DNA from: Pomphorhynchus laevis
Lineage: Eukaryota > Acanthocephala > Palaeacanthocephala > Echinorhynchida > Pomphorhynchidae
NCBI GenBank assembly: GCA_012934845.2
Contig: WNNJ02002480.1
Span: 62,001 to 126,000, forward strand
Length of the DNA: 64,000 nt
Direction: 5' to 3'
Shown here piece by piece: positions 21,001 through 29,734 of this stretch. The notes beneath the pieces were generated by a model that searched no databases, was not told the origin of the DNA, and saw only the letters and a list, made by a program, of their open reading frames with translations. A program made the position numbers and the translations under genes. Position 1 is the first letter of the stretch. The number at the start of each line of letters is the position of its first letter.

Positions 21001-23907
21001 AATGATACCTGGAATCAAATTAAAAGTATATTATTTAATACTTACGATATACATTTATCGAATTTATCGAATATATATGTCGAATATAATATATAGTCTA
21101 TTATATGTATCGTTTGTCTGCTAGTTTAGGAACGGCTTGTGCTTTGTTTGTATTATATGAATATCTAACTATTTAAAAAATAGCTAAATTTAAAAATAAA
21201 TAAAAATCAAATCAAAAAGATAGTATTTTTATAAGTATCGCATAACTAAATCTATTTGATATATATAGATTATTTAAAAATATAATCTATATTAATCTAT
21301 TAATCTAATCTATATTAATATATTTAACTGTATTTTATATTTTATATTCAATGTTTAATGTTTTTATCAACGATTTCAGTTTCCATCAATTTAAAACACC
21401 CTCAATATCATTGGCCATACCGAAAGATAATTGTTATTTTTTGTCATGTGAAAACATGCCTACTGCTTTATAACTGCTTTTAACTCAATTCTCTATAGTA
21501 TTACCAAAGCAGTACCAATATAGATCGTACGTGCTAAGCCATTTACTCAATAAAATCTAATTATTTTAAAATAATGTATTATTTTAGAACGCCGAAATTA
21601 AATAATACGCATTCATTAATAAAGTTATAATATTCAGTCAATCACTGAATGAATTATCGACACGCGCAGAATCCTTGCTTGCAAAAATCGCTTAGACAAG
21701 ATATAATAATCAAATAGCTGTCATTATTAACAATTTATTTTTAGAACACATTGAAAGTATAGCCACGTTATCCTTAATATTTTGCCGTCACAACGAGTAC
21801 GGTGATGTATGCATGACCTTAAGAGCAATGGCTGTTGATATACTTAGTGCAATTGAGAGTGAAACCAGATGTAAATGTGGATTTTGCTCCGTAAGTAAAA
21901 ATTATCTGCTTTCAAACTAATCTTAATTTTACCACTAAACAAGTGGTTCACACAATTGCTGACATGATGATATGGTTAAAATTTAAAACAATTTATACGG
22001 AAAGGATATTGCTAGGCTCAATTAATTAATTTATATAAATATAATTAATTAATTTAATAATGACTAATTAAATAATTAATTATTAATAAAATGTTAAGAA
22101 AAGGAACAGGAATTTGTATTTTGATTATTAACAACATAATATATAATTTCAATGTTATTTATTAAGCCGATTTTTTAGAAATTATTTTAAAGTTAGATTG
22201 GTGCATGCACGTTAGATACTGCCGTTTATTAATATATTTGTCCGGTGCATGCACGTTATACGGCGGTTTTGAAAATAAACGGCGGTTTTAAAAATTTAAA
22301 AAATGTCTAAAAAAGCGTTAAAAACGTATTAAAACGTTTTGACCTTTCAATTTTATGTTGCCATATGAATTGAATCAAATATTCTGAATGTTGTTCTTTT
22401 GAAATTCCTGGTTTTTCGCGTAGCAATCTTTTTGATAAAGACCACAGGATTAACAAAGTTTATAGAATGATTTACTGATCTGTGTTCATATTCAACCATA
22501 TTTTCTAAAGCTTTATGATAAGCTCGCCATTGATCTGTAATAACAATTGTATTTGGAAGGACGTTTTCAAATATAACTTCTCCTAATGTTTCTGCATTTC
22601 TATTTTCGACCGGAACTATAAAGGTTTTCTTAGAACCCCGCTCAACTCCTCCTACAAACCATTGTCCATAATTTATACGTCCTCTATTGTATTTTCTTTT
22701 GAAAAAAAAGACTCATCAATTTCAACAACTTTTTTCGTTCCGTCACTGTTTAAACCTCCTAATTTTTCGCTTGAGGAAGCAATATGCTCACAAATAATTT
22801 CCCTTCTATTAACAACATAATATGTAATTTCAATGTTATTTATTAAGCCGATTTTTTAGAAATTATTTTAAAGTTAGATTTATAAGCGATATCTTCTAAA
22901 CGCCATAAAAACACTTAAAAGCACATAGTTTTATTCTTGTTATTCCGTATTGTAATATTCAACTAATATGTGAACTATCCATTTCGATAATACGACATTT
23001 GTCAAGAGCACTGGAGATGTACAGTATAATTATACCTTTACAAATTTTCTATACTTTGCATTTTCTTAAACCGAAAGTAAAATTGCCTTTAGAAAAAGAG
23101 CATTTCCGAAAAATTGCTTAAGCTCCAATAGCAAAAAGCTTGTATACTGAAAACTTGCTTATCAGACCATGATGTAATGATATGCAATTCCCTATTGCAT
23201 ATCATTATATCAAATCTAAATATATCTTCAGATTTATTAAATATATATTTTGTATTTTTATATTATATATTAATATATGAAAATTTTATTTATATACAAT
23301 TTCTATATTATAAAATTTTATTTATATTTTATTATTTTTGAATTTTATACTTAATATTTATTATACAAATATAATTTATTTGACGAAAAATATAATGTAC
23401 ATTATATTTTGTATAAATGTTATTTATAAAAATGTACATTTATATTTATTCATTTATTTTCTAGTACAATGCAAGGCGGTATTTTACAAAGATGAAATTA
23501 TCAAATTAAATGATTAAACCAATTTCGTATTTGAATTTCAAACCTTTTTGAAGTTATACTTGTTTGTATCTATTGATTGCCTCTAATAAATTATATTTGT
23601 TAAGATAATGGATGTACGTGACGGACGTCTTTATGATAACATGGAATCATTTTTTATTGCCGAAACATTAAAATACATGTATATAGCTTTAAATGGATCC
23701 ACAGAATTACTGTACAGAGATGATCACCATTTTTACATATCAAACATAGGTATTTTGCATATGAAATAAAAATTAAAGTGATATTATCTTTGTTTAGATC
23801 ATTATTGTAATTTTGGAAAATTACCGAATCAGCGTTACGTTTTCAATACTGAAGCTCATCTCATCGATATTTTTGCATTACACTGTTGTGCGAATATTCA
23901 CATATAA
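1..23907 (+). CDS. EDEM2-like: EDEM2-like ER degradation-enhancing alpha-mannosidase (GH47), 10 visible exons, 5' partial
   Basis: GH47 family protein of the EDEM type. EDEM proteins act in the ER lumen, trimming mannose from N-glycans of misfolded glycoproteins so they are sent to ER-associated degradation. The exon join is 1-40, 9097-9239, 13164-13289, 15659-15870, 18641-18782, 18836-18960, 20679-20823, 21745-21890, 23605-23749, 23798-23907. Every phase fits and the product is about 443 residues. Conserved GH47 blocks appear in order: [81 protein letters not shown] and VFNTEAH (the Thr that binds calcium in the family). It resembles EDEM2 more than EDEM1/3, from the NYSR...W..V..FQSL segment and the short C-terminus, which ends just after the catalytic domain with LHCC. 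The signal peptide and first ~50 residues lie left of the window. Divergence is high, but no frame break was found, so the gene looks functional. Confidence 0.9.
353..2018. repeat. left arm of a 1,666-bp inverted repeat
   Basis: This is the reverse complement of 6641-8306. Position x pairs with 8659-x along the whole length and I found no indel where I compared. A 267-base open frame is present in both arms with only a few residues different. The arm carries decayed PLE sequence reading on the minus strand and a MITE-like insertion at 457-835. It lies inside intron 1 of the EDEM2-like gene. Confidence 0.92.
457..835. mobile_element. MITE-like element with 22-bp terminal inverted repeats, copy 1
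   Basis: The ends are inverted copies starting AATTATTGGAGCTGGATCAA. Inside them is a second inverted motif, CTAACTACTGTTAGCATC, repeated several times. The interior is made of short related blocks (cttcctaactac, aacagtagttagc). It has no coding capacity. The structure is that of a foldback or MITE-type non-autonomous DNA element inserted in PLE sequence. Confidence 0.7.
2105..2890 (+). mobile_element. PLE C-terminal (GIY-YIG end) fragments in tandem
   Basis: Two consecutive related segments. Each carries the characteristic PLE end block [19 protein letters not shown] (2578-2640 clean; 2130-2200 with a stop), followed by [20 protein letters not shown] and a lysine-rich tail ending [10 protein letters not shown]-x-x-L-x-T-x-x-P-x-G-L-N is the last conserved block of PLE GIY-YIG endonucleases. 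They form the left part of the spacer between the large inverted-repeat arms. Confidence 0.75.
3040..3300 (-). other. GC-richer block of unknown identity
   Basis: This roughly 230-base stretch is clearly richer in G and C than its surroundings and keeps a 75-residue minus-strand frame (3053-3280) that I do not recognise. It directly follows the 3' end of the RLE-type retrotransposon and may be its 3' UTR or an older insertion. Confidence 0.3.
3370..4350 (-). pseudogene. C-terminal zinc finger and restriction-like endonuclease of the same element
   Basis: Three overlapping frames. 4150-4350 holds [11 protein letters not shown] (RT/linker side). 3647-4153 holds [19 protein letters not shown] (a C-C-H-C zinc site), [11 protein letters not shown], then [14 protein letters not shown] and [14 protein letters not shown], the endonuclease acidic core. 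3370-3810 continues with [16 protein letters not shown] and a [16 protein letters not shown] tail. Frameshifts separate the three. Confidence 0.82.
4394..5341 (-). pseudogene. reverse transcriptase domain of the RLE-type element
   Basis: A 315-residue open frame. RT motifs in order: [17 protein letters not shown] (fingers), [15 protein letters not shown] (motif A), [15 protein letters not shown] (motif B), LWYADDGN (motif C, catalytic Asp pair) and LNPGKCKVY (motif D region). The catalytic aspartates are intact, so this domain decayed late or little. Confidence 0.88.
5444..6358 (-). pseudogene. N-terminal part of the RLE-type retroelement protein
   Basis: Bases 6262-6358 encode a cysteine cluster, [18 protein letters not shown], followed by C-x2-C-x4-C. 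It is probably a zinc-binding, nucleic-acid-contacting module. A 269-residue region follows with [13 protein letters not shown], then [22 protein letters not shown] and [10 protein letters not shown]. Linkers of this family show the same order before the RT. The next codon, usually Trp, is TGA. Confidence 0.8.
6641..8306. repeat. right arm of the 1,666-bp inverted repeat, with PLE reverse-transcriptase remnants
   Basis: Mirror of 353-2018. On the + strand, 7620-7758 encodes [19 protein letters not shown], the palm motif A region of Penelope-like RTs (family form: D-V-V-S-L-F-T-N-V-P). It stops at a TGA. An 89-residue frame at 6794-7063 (N-terminal [13 protein letters not shown]) resembles nothing I can name and is probably a PLE N-terminal piece. 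Both arms retain it, so the duplication is recent. Confidence 0.88.
7824..8202. mobile_element. MITE-like element, copy 2 (mirror of copy 1)
   Basis: Same element as 457-835, carried along when the large inverted repeat formed. It has identical termini and the same internal TTAGCATC motifs. Confidence 0.7.
8480..8780 (+). mobile_element. PLE reverse-transcriptase N-terminal fragment
   Basis: An 86-residue frame encodes [19 protein letters not shown], matching the first PLE RT block (x-K-A-D-K-G-N-A-x-V-I-x-x-x-x-x-Y). It breaks at TAA. It is a separate copy from those in the inverted repeat. Confidence 0.65.
9097..9239 (+). CDS. EDEM2-like exon
   Basis: Acceptor ttttag|atat, donor g|gtttgt. 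It encodes [18 protein letters not shown] through VSVFETNIR, including the conserved Asp of LIDSLDTL. It ends in phase 1; the split Val codon is completed by the next exon. Confidence 0.87.
9442..9657 (+). mobile_element. Ty3/gypsy-type integrase core fragment
   Basis: The frame encodes [16 protein letters not shown], then [12 protein letters not shown] and [20 protein letters not shown]. This is the central and C-terminal part of a retroviral-type integrase core: the second catalytic Asp lies in the H-S-D block and the third acidic residue in the Q-G-N-S-K-Y-E block. It is only about 70 residues, with no flanking LTR. A 22-bp direct repeat, starting CTCTTTCTTTAACATATAAA, lies at 9421-9442 and 9849-9870. 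Confidence 0.75.
9829..11858. other. intronic stretch without recognised genes
   Basis: Part of EDEM2 intron 2. Open frames at 9829-10227 (minus, 132 residues), 10462-10809 (plus, 115 residues, includes [12 protein letters not shown]) and 11194-11400 (plus, 68 residues) have no features I can place. They may be chance or decayed transposon frames. Confidence 0.3.
11940..12138 (+). pseudogene. monocarboxylate-transporter-like (SLC16) fragment, first exon piece
   Basis: The frame reads [20 protein letters not shown] and a hydrophobic run ending VTVTEKQI. It meets an in-frame TGA, then continues [13 protein letters not shown] up to a donor G|GTAATT at 12139. It matches the SLC16/MFS segment around transmembrane helices 7-8, which usually begins F-D-F-S-L-x-x-D-P. 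The exon start is uncertain. The TGA and the absence of other exons argue for a relic inside EDEM2 intron 2. Confidence 0.6.
12184..12369 (+). pseudogene. SLC16-like fragment, second exon piece
   Basis: Acceptor atgcag. It joins the previous piece in frame to give [17 protein letters not shown], the diagnostic SLC16 block (G-I-T-N-T-I-G-R-x-x-x-G-W). A hydrophobic helix and FIATFGG follow, before a GTACGT donor. No convincing continuation was found downstream. SLC16 proteins carry monocarboxylates or related solutes across membranes; this copy lacks both ends. Confidence 0.7.
13164..13289 (+). CDS. EDEM2-like exon
   Basis: Acceptor ttttag, donor g|gtaacg. It encodes [14 protein letters not shown], then [13 protein letters not shown] and AEKLLP, which correspond to the family VVGGLLSAHLL and GWPCSGPLL blocks. 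It is phase 1 at both ends. Confidence 0.9.
13440..14330 (-). mobile_element. CR1/jockey-like reverse-transcriptase relic
   Basis: In minus-strand order: [19 protein letters not shown] and [11 protein letters not shown] (motif A, 13905-14087), a broken motif B region with [30 protein letters not shown] (motif C, about 13625-13665), then [17 protein letters not shown]. The last block matches [17 protein letters not shown] of the copy near 58.9 kb, so both belong to one family. It is frameshifted, 5' truncated and lies in EDEM2 intron 3. Confidence 0.75.
15325..15590. repeat. GC-rich dispersed-repeat-like island
   Basis: About 260 bases of much higher GC inside AT-rich intron 3, running from a pyrimidine-rich cttcttctttttcttcagcg to GGGCTTGGGACCGGCC. 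It resembles a class of dispersed invertebrate repeats that begin with such a CT tract and end near a GGGACCGGC motif, but I cannot name it. No coding frame was seen. It ends only 70 bases upstream of an EDEM2 exon. Confidence 0.35.
15659..15870 (+). CDS. EDEM2-like exon
   Basis: Acceptor tttttag, donor ctg|gtaaca. It encodes [17 protein letters not shown], then [19 protein letters not shown] and [11 protein letters not shown]. This is the clearest GH47/EDEM segment in the window and contains the conserved Glu of the F-I-x-E-F motif. Confidence 0.93.
16659..16851. mobile_element. 193-bp MITE-like palindromic element, copy 1
   Basis: Inverted ends of about 47 bp: GGAAGCAAGGAAAATTAAAT at the left and its near-complement ending TTTCCTTGGTTCC at the right. 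The inner arms carry ATTCAATATTTCAATGG. It has no coding capacity. It lies just upstream of a PLE GIY-YIG fragment in EDEM2 intron 4. Confidence 0.72.
16852..17460 (+). mobile_element. duplicated PLE GIY-YIG endonuclease fragment
   Basis: Both 16852-17000 and 17269-17405 encode [19 protein letters not shown] and [10 protein letters not shown], the GIY-YIG nuclease signature of PLEs (Y-I-G-x-T). The second copy continues SEKIKQH. The copies are out of frame with any long protein and separated by MITE copy 2. Confidence 0.68.
17076..17268. mobile_element. 193-bp MITE-like palindromic element, copy 2
   Basis: Same length and nearly the same sequence as 16659-16851, with the outer ends drifting (GGAACCAAAAATAGTCAAAC). 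The following PLE sequence is also repeated, so the two copies were probably produced by a tandem duplication of a block of about 410 bp. Confidence 0.72.
18641..18782 (+). CDS. EDEM2-like exon
   Basis: It encodes [14 protein letters not shown], then [18 protein letters not shown] and ETLAQRFT. The donor is A|GTAAGG at 18783. A second GT five bases later would break the frame with the next exon. The following intron is only 53 bp. Confidence 0.9.
18836..18960 (+). CDS. EDEM2-like exon
   Basis: Acceptor tctag, donor atg|gtacat. It encodes [12 protein letters not shown], then [12 protein letters not shown] and [13 protein letters not shown]. These match the EDEM2 blocks around A-I-R-N-Y-T-R and V-F-Q-S-L-E-A-Y-W-P-G with identical spacing. 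Confidence 0.9.
20036..20257 (-). pseudogene. OTU-domain (OTUD3-like deubiquitinase) fragment
   Basis: The minus-strand frame encodes [20 protein letters not shown], then [14 protein letters not shown]. This matches the end of an OTU cysteine-protease domain (I-H-x-S-Y-H-x-G-x-H-Y-N-S-V-R, then E-P-A), including the catalytic His region. The nucleophile Cys and the rest of the domain are absent. It is GC-richer than its surroundings and flanked by near-identical direct repeats of about 85 bp (about 19,870-19,950 and 20,377-20,455). It lies antisense in EDEM2 intron 6. Confidence 0.6.
20679..20823 (+). CDS. EDEM2-like exon
   Basis: Acceptor gttacag, donor g|gtaatc. It encodes [11 protein letters not shown], then [16 protein letters not shown] and LQYPLRP. 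The final G begins the conserved Glu codon of Y-P-L-R-P-E. Confidence 0.9.
21745..21890 (+). CDS. EDEM2-like exon
   Basis: Acceptor tttttag, donor gtaagt. It completes RPEHIES and continues with [17 protein letters not shown], then DILSAIES and CKCGFCS. The R-P-E Glu of the GH47 active site is present. Confidence 0.88.
22126..22199 (+). repeat. 74-bp direct repeat, left of the Merlin-like relic
   Basis: Repeated at 22807-22880 with one visible mismatch. It begins TATTAACAACATAATAT and ends AAAGTTAGATT. The pair brackets the transposase fragment exactly. Confidence 0.85.
22200..22806 (-). mobile_element. Merlin/IS1595-type DNA transposon relic
   Basis: The minus strand of 22307-22806 encodes KVVEIDES (first catalytic Asp), [20 protein letters not shown], then [26 protein letters not shown] (second Asp) and [13 protein letters not shown]. 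It ends [19 protein letters not shown] and a TAG. That is the DDE_Tnp_IS1595 pattern of Merlin elements. A run of eight T after VEIDES shifts the frame, and a deletion with a second shift removes the third catalytic region. The motif GGTGCATGCACGTTA occurs twice near 22,200-22,260 and may be a terminal inverted-repeat remnant. The N-terminus is missing. It lies in EDEM2 intron 8. Confidence 0.82.
22807..22880 (+). repeat. 74-bp direct repeat, right of the Merlin-like relic
   Basis: Second member of the pair described at 22126-22199. It is far longer than the short target duplications typical of Merlin elements. Confidence 0.85.
23605..23749 (+). CDS. EDEM2-like exon
   Basis: Acceptor gttaag, donor g|gtattt. 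It encodes [20 protein letters not shown] followed by LKYMYIAL, matching the family D-N-R-M-E-S-F-F-L-A-E-T-V-K-Y-L block with its conserved Glu. The next intron is 48 bp. Confidence 0.9.
23798..23907 (+). CDS. EDEM2-like terminal exon
   Basis: Acceptor tgtttag. It encodes [21 protein letters not shown] followed by [15 protein letters not shown] and a TAA stop at 23905-23907. The NTEAH calcium-binding block is intact. The Pro that usually follows is Leu. There is no long C-terminal tail and no KDEL-type ER retention signal. Confidence 0.9.
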
Positions 23908-24679
23908 TATGTTTCCATTCTGAAATTTATTTATTCTATTGATATTGTTGATCCCGGATTTAATGAAAATCAAATTTATTCAATATCAAATGATGTTTTT
24001 TTATTTATTTTGAAATCAAATTTATTCAATACTAATCAAATGGTGTTTTTTATTTGAAATCAAATTTATTCAAATACCAATGATACGGCATTCAATTTAA
24101 TAATAATCATAATTATCTTAATTAATTGACAGTAAGCTTGAATGTCATCAATGACAATAATTAAATTAGATTAAATTATTTAAACTGATGATGGCATTGT
24201 CATCTATATGACAATGTCATATAGATAACAATGAATTAAATAATAAAATTAATTAACAAAAACTGAATGTAATTTTGTTAATTAATTGATTTAATAAAAT
24301 TAATTAATTATTTTTTAAAGGGTAATTCTAGATGTGGACGCATTGAGCAAATACTTTGTTTCATTGGCAATATATAAACTCAAACGTTTCTCGCATTTAA
24401 ACTTTTGACGTTATATAATCATTCATCAACACCACCTTTATTGCTCGTAATGTAATTACTAAATGTGATTCGAACACGCATTTTGATAACATATAATAAC
24501 ATTTTCTAAATGTTATTAACTTCATTCTATGTTTTATTCTTATTACTTCATCCTATTTACTTCCAAAATATGTTTATTAGCCTCAATCATAGCTGAAATG
24601 CTTCTTATTTATTTAATTTTTATTTATCATTATTTTTAATTTATTTTATTTCTTATAATGGAAAAGTATAAATAAACAA

Positions 24680-24935
24680 AATATTATGAAAATATTAAAT
24701 TTACAATATATAAATCAACACAATAATATTAAAAATAAATTTAAAATAATCAACGAAATTTTTTTATAGAGAGATGATAAATAATATACTTTGTATTAGA
24801 ATAAGATACTATATAATCAAATTTAATCAGAGGAAATACGTCATTAGCATATATTTAGCCTCGCTACTATGATAAATGGAGGAATAGGGGCCGAAACCCT
24901 ACAGCGTAGCAGTTCCTCTTGATTACATTTAATCC
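24680..24935 (+). mobile_element. PLE 3' end fragment
   Basis: Shares a block with 37,500-37,720 and 39,490-39,640: ATATAAATCAACACAATAAT, then AATAATATACTTTGTATTAG and CAGAGGAAATACGTCATTAG. In 39,490-39,640 this encodes the end of a PLE protein (N-Q-R-K-Y-V-I-I). Here it is followed by a structured stretch (24,866-24,930) that also occurs near 29,840 and 37,640. Confidence 0.65.
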
Positions 24936-25364
24936 TTATTATAATACATCGTCTGTTATTTATAAGTCAAATCTTAAAATTTGACTTTTATTTTAAATTA
25001 CAATTTTAAATAATACCCTGATAAATATAATTTGTATAAAATTTTATATAATTATTTATTATTTATCTTTATATTTATTCGAATACATCGTCTGATATTT
25101 ATTAGTCAATTCATAAAAATTGATTTTTATTTGAAATTTCAATTATAAATTTTAACTTGATATAAATCTTTAAAAATCTTATATAATTATTTATTATTTA
25201 TCTTTATTTTTTATTTAAAAATAATAATTCGACTCAGTTATACGATCTGATTTCTTCGGGAAGCTTAACCGGGGATGCGTCTACAAAATATGCATAGCTC
25301 GGGGCGTTTCAACCCTTTTATTTATCATTATTTTTATTTATAAAAATAGTAGTTGGTCTATTTA

Positions 25365-28300
25365 TAAAATACGTAGACCCAATTATCTAATCTGATCTTT
25401 TTTGAAATTCGACAACTCTGACATTATAGATGTTTATTGTAGATATTTATTTATCTTTATTTTTAATTTATATAAAGTATAAAATACGTAGACCCAATTA
25501 TCTAATCTGATATGTTTTGAAATTCGACAACTCTGACATTATAGATGTTTATTGTAGATATTTATTTATCTTTATTTTTAATTTATATAAAGTATAAAAT
25601 ACGTAGACCCAATTATCTAATCTGATTTGTTTTGAAATTCGACAACTCTGACATTATAGATGTTTATTGTAGATATTTATTTATCTTTATTTTTAATTTA
25701 TATAAAGTATTAAATACGTAGAATCTGTTATCTGATCTGATTTGTTTTGAAATTCGACAACACAACTCTGACATTATAGATGTTTATTGTAGATATTTAT
25801 TTATCTTTATTTTTAATTTATATAAAGTATAAAATACGTAGAATCTGTTATCTGATCTGATTTGTTTTGAAATTCGACAACTCTGACATTATAGATGTTT
25901 ATTGTAGATATTTATTTATCTTTATTTTTAATTTATATAAAGTATTAAATACGTAGAATCTGTTATCTGATCTGATTTGTTTTGAAATTCGACAACACAA
26001 CTCTGACATTATAGATGTTTATTGTAGATATTTATTTATCTTTATTTTTAATTTATATAAAGTATAAAATACGTAGAATCTGTTATCTGATCTGATTTGT
26101 TTTGAAATTCGACAACTCTGACATTATAGATGTTTATTGTAGATATTTATTTATCTTTATTTTTAATTTATATAAAGTATTAAATACGTAGAATCTGTTA
26201 TCTGATCTGATTTGTTTTGAAATTCGACAACACAACTCTGACATTATAGATGTTTATTGTAGATATTTATTTATCTTAATTTTTAATTTATATAAAGTAT
26301 AAAATACGTAGAATCTGTTATCTGGTCTGATTTGTTTTAAAATTCGACAACACAACTCTGACATTATAGATGTTTATTGTAGATATTTATTTATCTTTAT
26401 TTTTTATTTTTATAAAGTATAAAATAAGTAGACCCAATTATCTAATCTGATTTGTTTTGAAATTCGACAACTCTGACATTATAGATGTTTATTGTAGATA
26501 TTTATTTATCTTTATTTTTAATTTATATAAAGTATAAAATACGTAGAATCTGTTATCTGATCTGATTTGTTTTGAAATTCGACAACACAACTCTGACATT
26601 ATAGATGTTTATTGTAGATATTTATTTATCTTTATTTTTAATTTATATAAAGTATAAAATACGTAGAATCTGTTATCTGATCTGATTTGTTTTGAAATTC
26701 GACAACTCTGACATTATAGATGTTTATTGTAGATATTTATTTATCTTTATTTTTAATTTATATAAAGTATTAAATACGTAGAATCTGTTATCTGATCTGA
26801 TTTGTTTTGAAATTCGACAACCCAACTCTGACATTATAGATGTTTATTGTAGATATTTATTTATCTTAATTTTTAATTTATATAAAGTATAAAATACGTA
26901 GAATCTGTTATCTGGTCTGATTTGTTTTAAAATTCGACAACACAACTCTGACATTATAGATGTTTATTGTAGATATTTATTTATCTTTATTTTTAATTTA
27001 TATAAAGTATAAAATACGTAGACCCAATTATCTAATCTGATATGTTTTGAAATTCGACAACTCTGACATTATAGATGTTTATTGTAGATATTTATTTATC
27101 TTTATTTTTAATTTATATAAAGTATAAAATACGTAGACTCAGTTATCTGGTCTGATTTGTTTTGAAATTCGACAACTCTGACATTATAGATGTTTATTGT
27201 AGATATTTATTTATCTTTATTTTTAATTTATATAAAGTATAAAATACGTAGACTCAGTTATCTGGTCTGATTTGTTTTGAAATTCGACAACACAACTCTG
27301 ACATTATAGATGTTTATTGTAGATATTTATTTATCTTTATTTTTAATTTATATAAAGTATAAAATACGTAGACTCAGTTATCTGGTCTGATTTGTTTTGA
27401 AATTCGACAACACAACTCTGACATTATAGATGTTTATTGTAGATATTTATTTATCTTTATTTTTAATTTATATAAAGTATAAAATACGTAGACCCAATTA
27501 TCTAATCTGATTTGTTTTGAAATTCGACAACTCTGACATTATAGATGTTTATTGTAGATATTTATTTATCTTTATTTTTAATTTATATAAAGTATAAAAT
27601 ACGTAGACTCAGTTATCTGGTCTGATTTGTTTTGAAATTCGACAACACAACTCTGACATTATAGATGTTTATTGTAGATATTTATTTATCTTTATTTTTA
27701 ATTTATATAAAGTATAAAATACGTAGACTCAGTTATCTGGTCTGATTTGTTTTGAAATTCGACAACACAACTCTGACATTATAGATGTTTATTGTAGATA
27801 TTTATTTATCTTTATTTTTAATTTATATAAAGTATAAAATACGTAGACTCAGTTATCTGGTCTGATTTGTTTTGAAATTCGACAACTCTGACATTATAGA
27901 TGTTTATTGTAGATATTTATTTATCTTTATTTTTAATTTATATAAAGTATAAAATACGTAGACTCAGTTATCTGGTCTGATTTGTTTTGAAATTCGACAA
28001 CACAACTCTGACATTATAGATGTTATTGTAGATATTTATTTATCTTTATTTTTAATTGATATAAAGTATAAAATACGTAGAATCTGTTATCTGATCTGAT
28101 TTGTTTTGAAATTCGACAACACAACTCTGACATTATAGATGTTATTGTAGATATTTATTTATCTTTATTTTTAATTGATATAAAGTATAAAATACGTAGA
28201 ATCTGTTATCTGATCTGATTTGTTTTGAAATTCGACAACACAACTCTGACATTATAGATGTTTATTGTAGATATTCATTTATCTTTATTTTTAATTTATA

Positions 28301-29515
28301 TAAAGTATAAAATACGTAGACTCAGTTATCTAATCTGATTTGTTTTGAAATTCGACAACTCTGACATTATAGATGTTTATTGTAGATATTTATTTATCTT
28401 TATTTTTAATTTATATAAAGTATTAAATACGTAGAATCTGTTATCTGATCTGATTTGTTTTGAAATTCGACAACACAACTCTGACATTATAGATGTTTAT
28501 TGTAGATATTTATTTATCTTTATTTTTAATTTATATAAAGTATAAAATACGTAGACTCAGTTATCTGGTCTGATTTGTTTTGAAATTCGACAACTCTGAC
28601 ATTATAGATGTTTATTGTAGATATTTATTTATCTTTATTTTTAATTTATATAAAGTATAAAATACGTAGACTCAGTTATCTGGTCTGATTTGTTTTGAAA
28701 TTCGACAACACAACTCTGACATTATAGATGTTTATTGTAGATATTTATTTATCTTTATTTTTTATTTTTATAAAGTATAAAATACGTAGACCCAATTATC
28801 TAATCTGATATGTTTTGAAATTCGACAACTCTGACATTATAGATGTTTATTGTAGATATTTATTTATCTTTATTTTTAATTTATATAAAGTATAAAATAC
28901 GTAGACTCAGTTATCTAATCTGATTTGTTTTGAAATTCGACAACTCTGACATTATAGATGTTTATTGTAGATATTTATTTATCTTTATTTTTAATTTATA
29001 TAAAGTATAAAATACGTAGACTCAGTTATCTGGTCTGATTTGTTTTGAAATTCGACAACACAACTCTGACATTATAGATGTTTATTGTAGATATTTATTT
29101 ATCTTTATTTTTAATTTATATAAAGTATAAAATACGTAGACTCAGTTATCTAATCTGATTTGTTTTGAAATTCGACAACTCTGACATTATAGATGTTTAT
29201 TGTAGATATTTATTTATCTTTATTTTTAATTTATATAAAGTATAAAATACGTAGACTCAGTTATCTAATCTGATTTGTTTTGAAATTCGACAACTCTGAC
29301 ATTATAGATGTTTATTGTAGATATTTATTTATCTTTATTTTTAATTTATATAAAGTATAAAATACGTAGACTCAGTTATCTGGTCTGATTTGTTTTGAAA
29401 TTCGACAACACAACTATGACATTATAGATGTTTATTGTAGATATTTATTTATCTTTATTTTTAATTTATATAAAGTATAAAATACGTCGACCCAATTATC
29501 TAATCTGATTTGTTC
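25365..29515 (+). repeat. 115/120-bp satellite array, about 35 copies
   Basis: Tandem monomers beginning at AAAATACGTAGACTCAGTTA and containing GAAATTCGACAACTCTGACA and GATGTTTATTGTAGATATTT. Two monomer types are interleaved: 115 bp, and 120 bp with an extra CACAA after GACAA. Variant blocks (TAGACCCAATTATCTAAT, TAGAATCTGTTATCTGAT, TAGACTCAGTTATCTGGT) occur in runs, so mixed dimers have been amplified as larger units. Identity is very high, implying recent homogenisation. Degenerate monomers extend left to about 25,230. It has no coding capacity. Confidence 0.96.
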
Positions 29516-29734
29516 TATTGACTAGTTATTATTGACATGTGGACTTTGTTTTCCCGGTAAGATATACTTCTGTCAGAAATACTGAAAATATGTGTCAGAA
29601 ATACTGAAAAAATATGTATTACTGACACGACATTATGGTAGTGCTAATTTTCAAGTAAGTTTAATGGATTTTTATTTTTGTAATTTTACAATATACGAAA
29701 CAAAAATAATAATATTAAAATGTTAAGTGACCAT

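Noticed and set aside
24866-24930. HDV-like ribozyme in the PLE tail because of the nested pairing order
   Set aside because: There is no P4 element and no joining strand with a catalytic C between the last two helices.
25365-29515. CRISPR-like appearance of the short regular repeats
   Set aside because: The monomers are directly adjacent with no unique spacers, and this is a spliceosomal eukaryotic genome.
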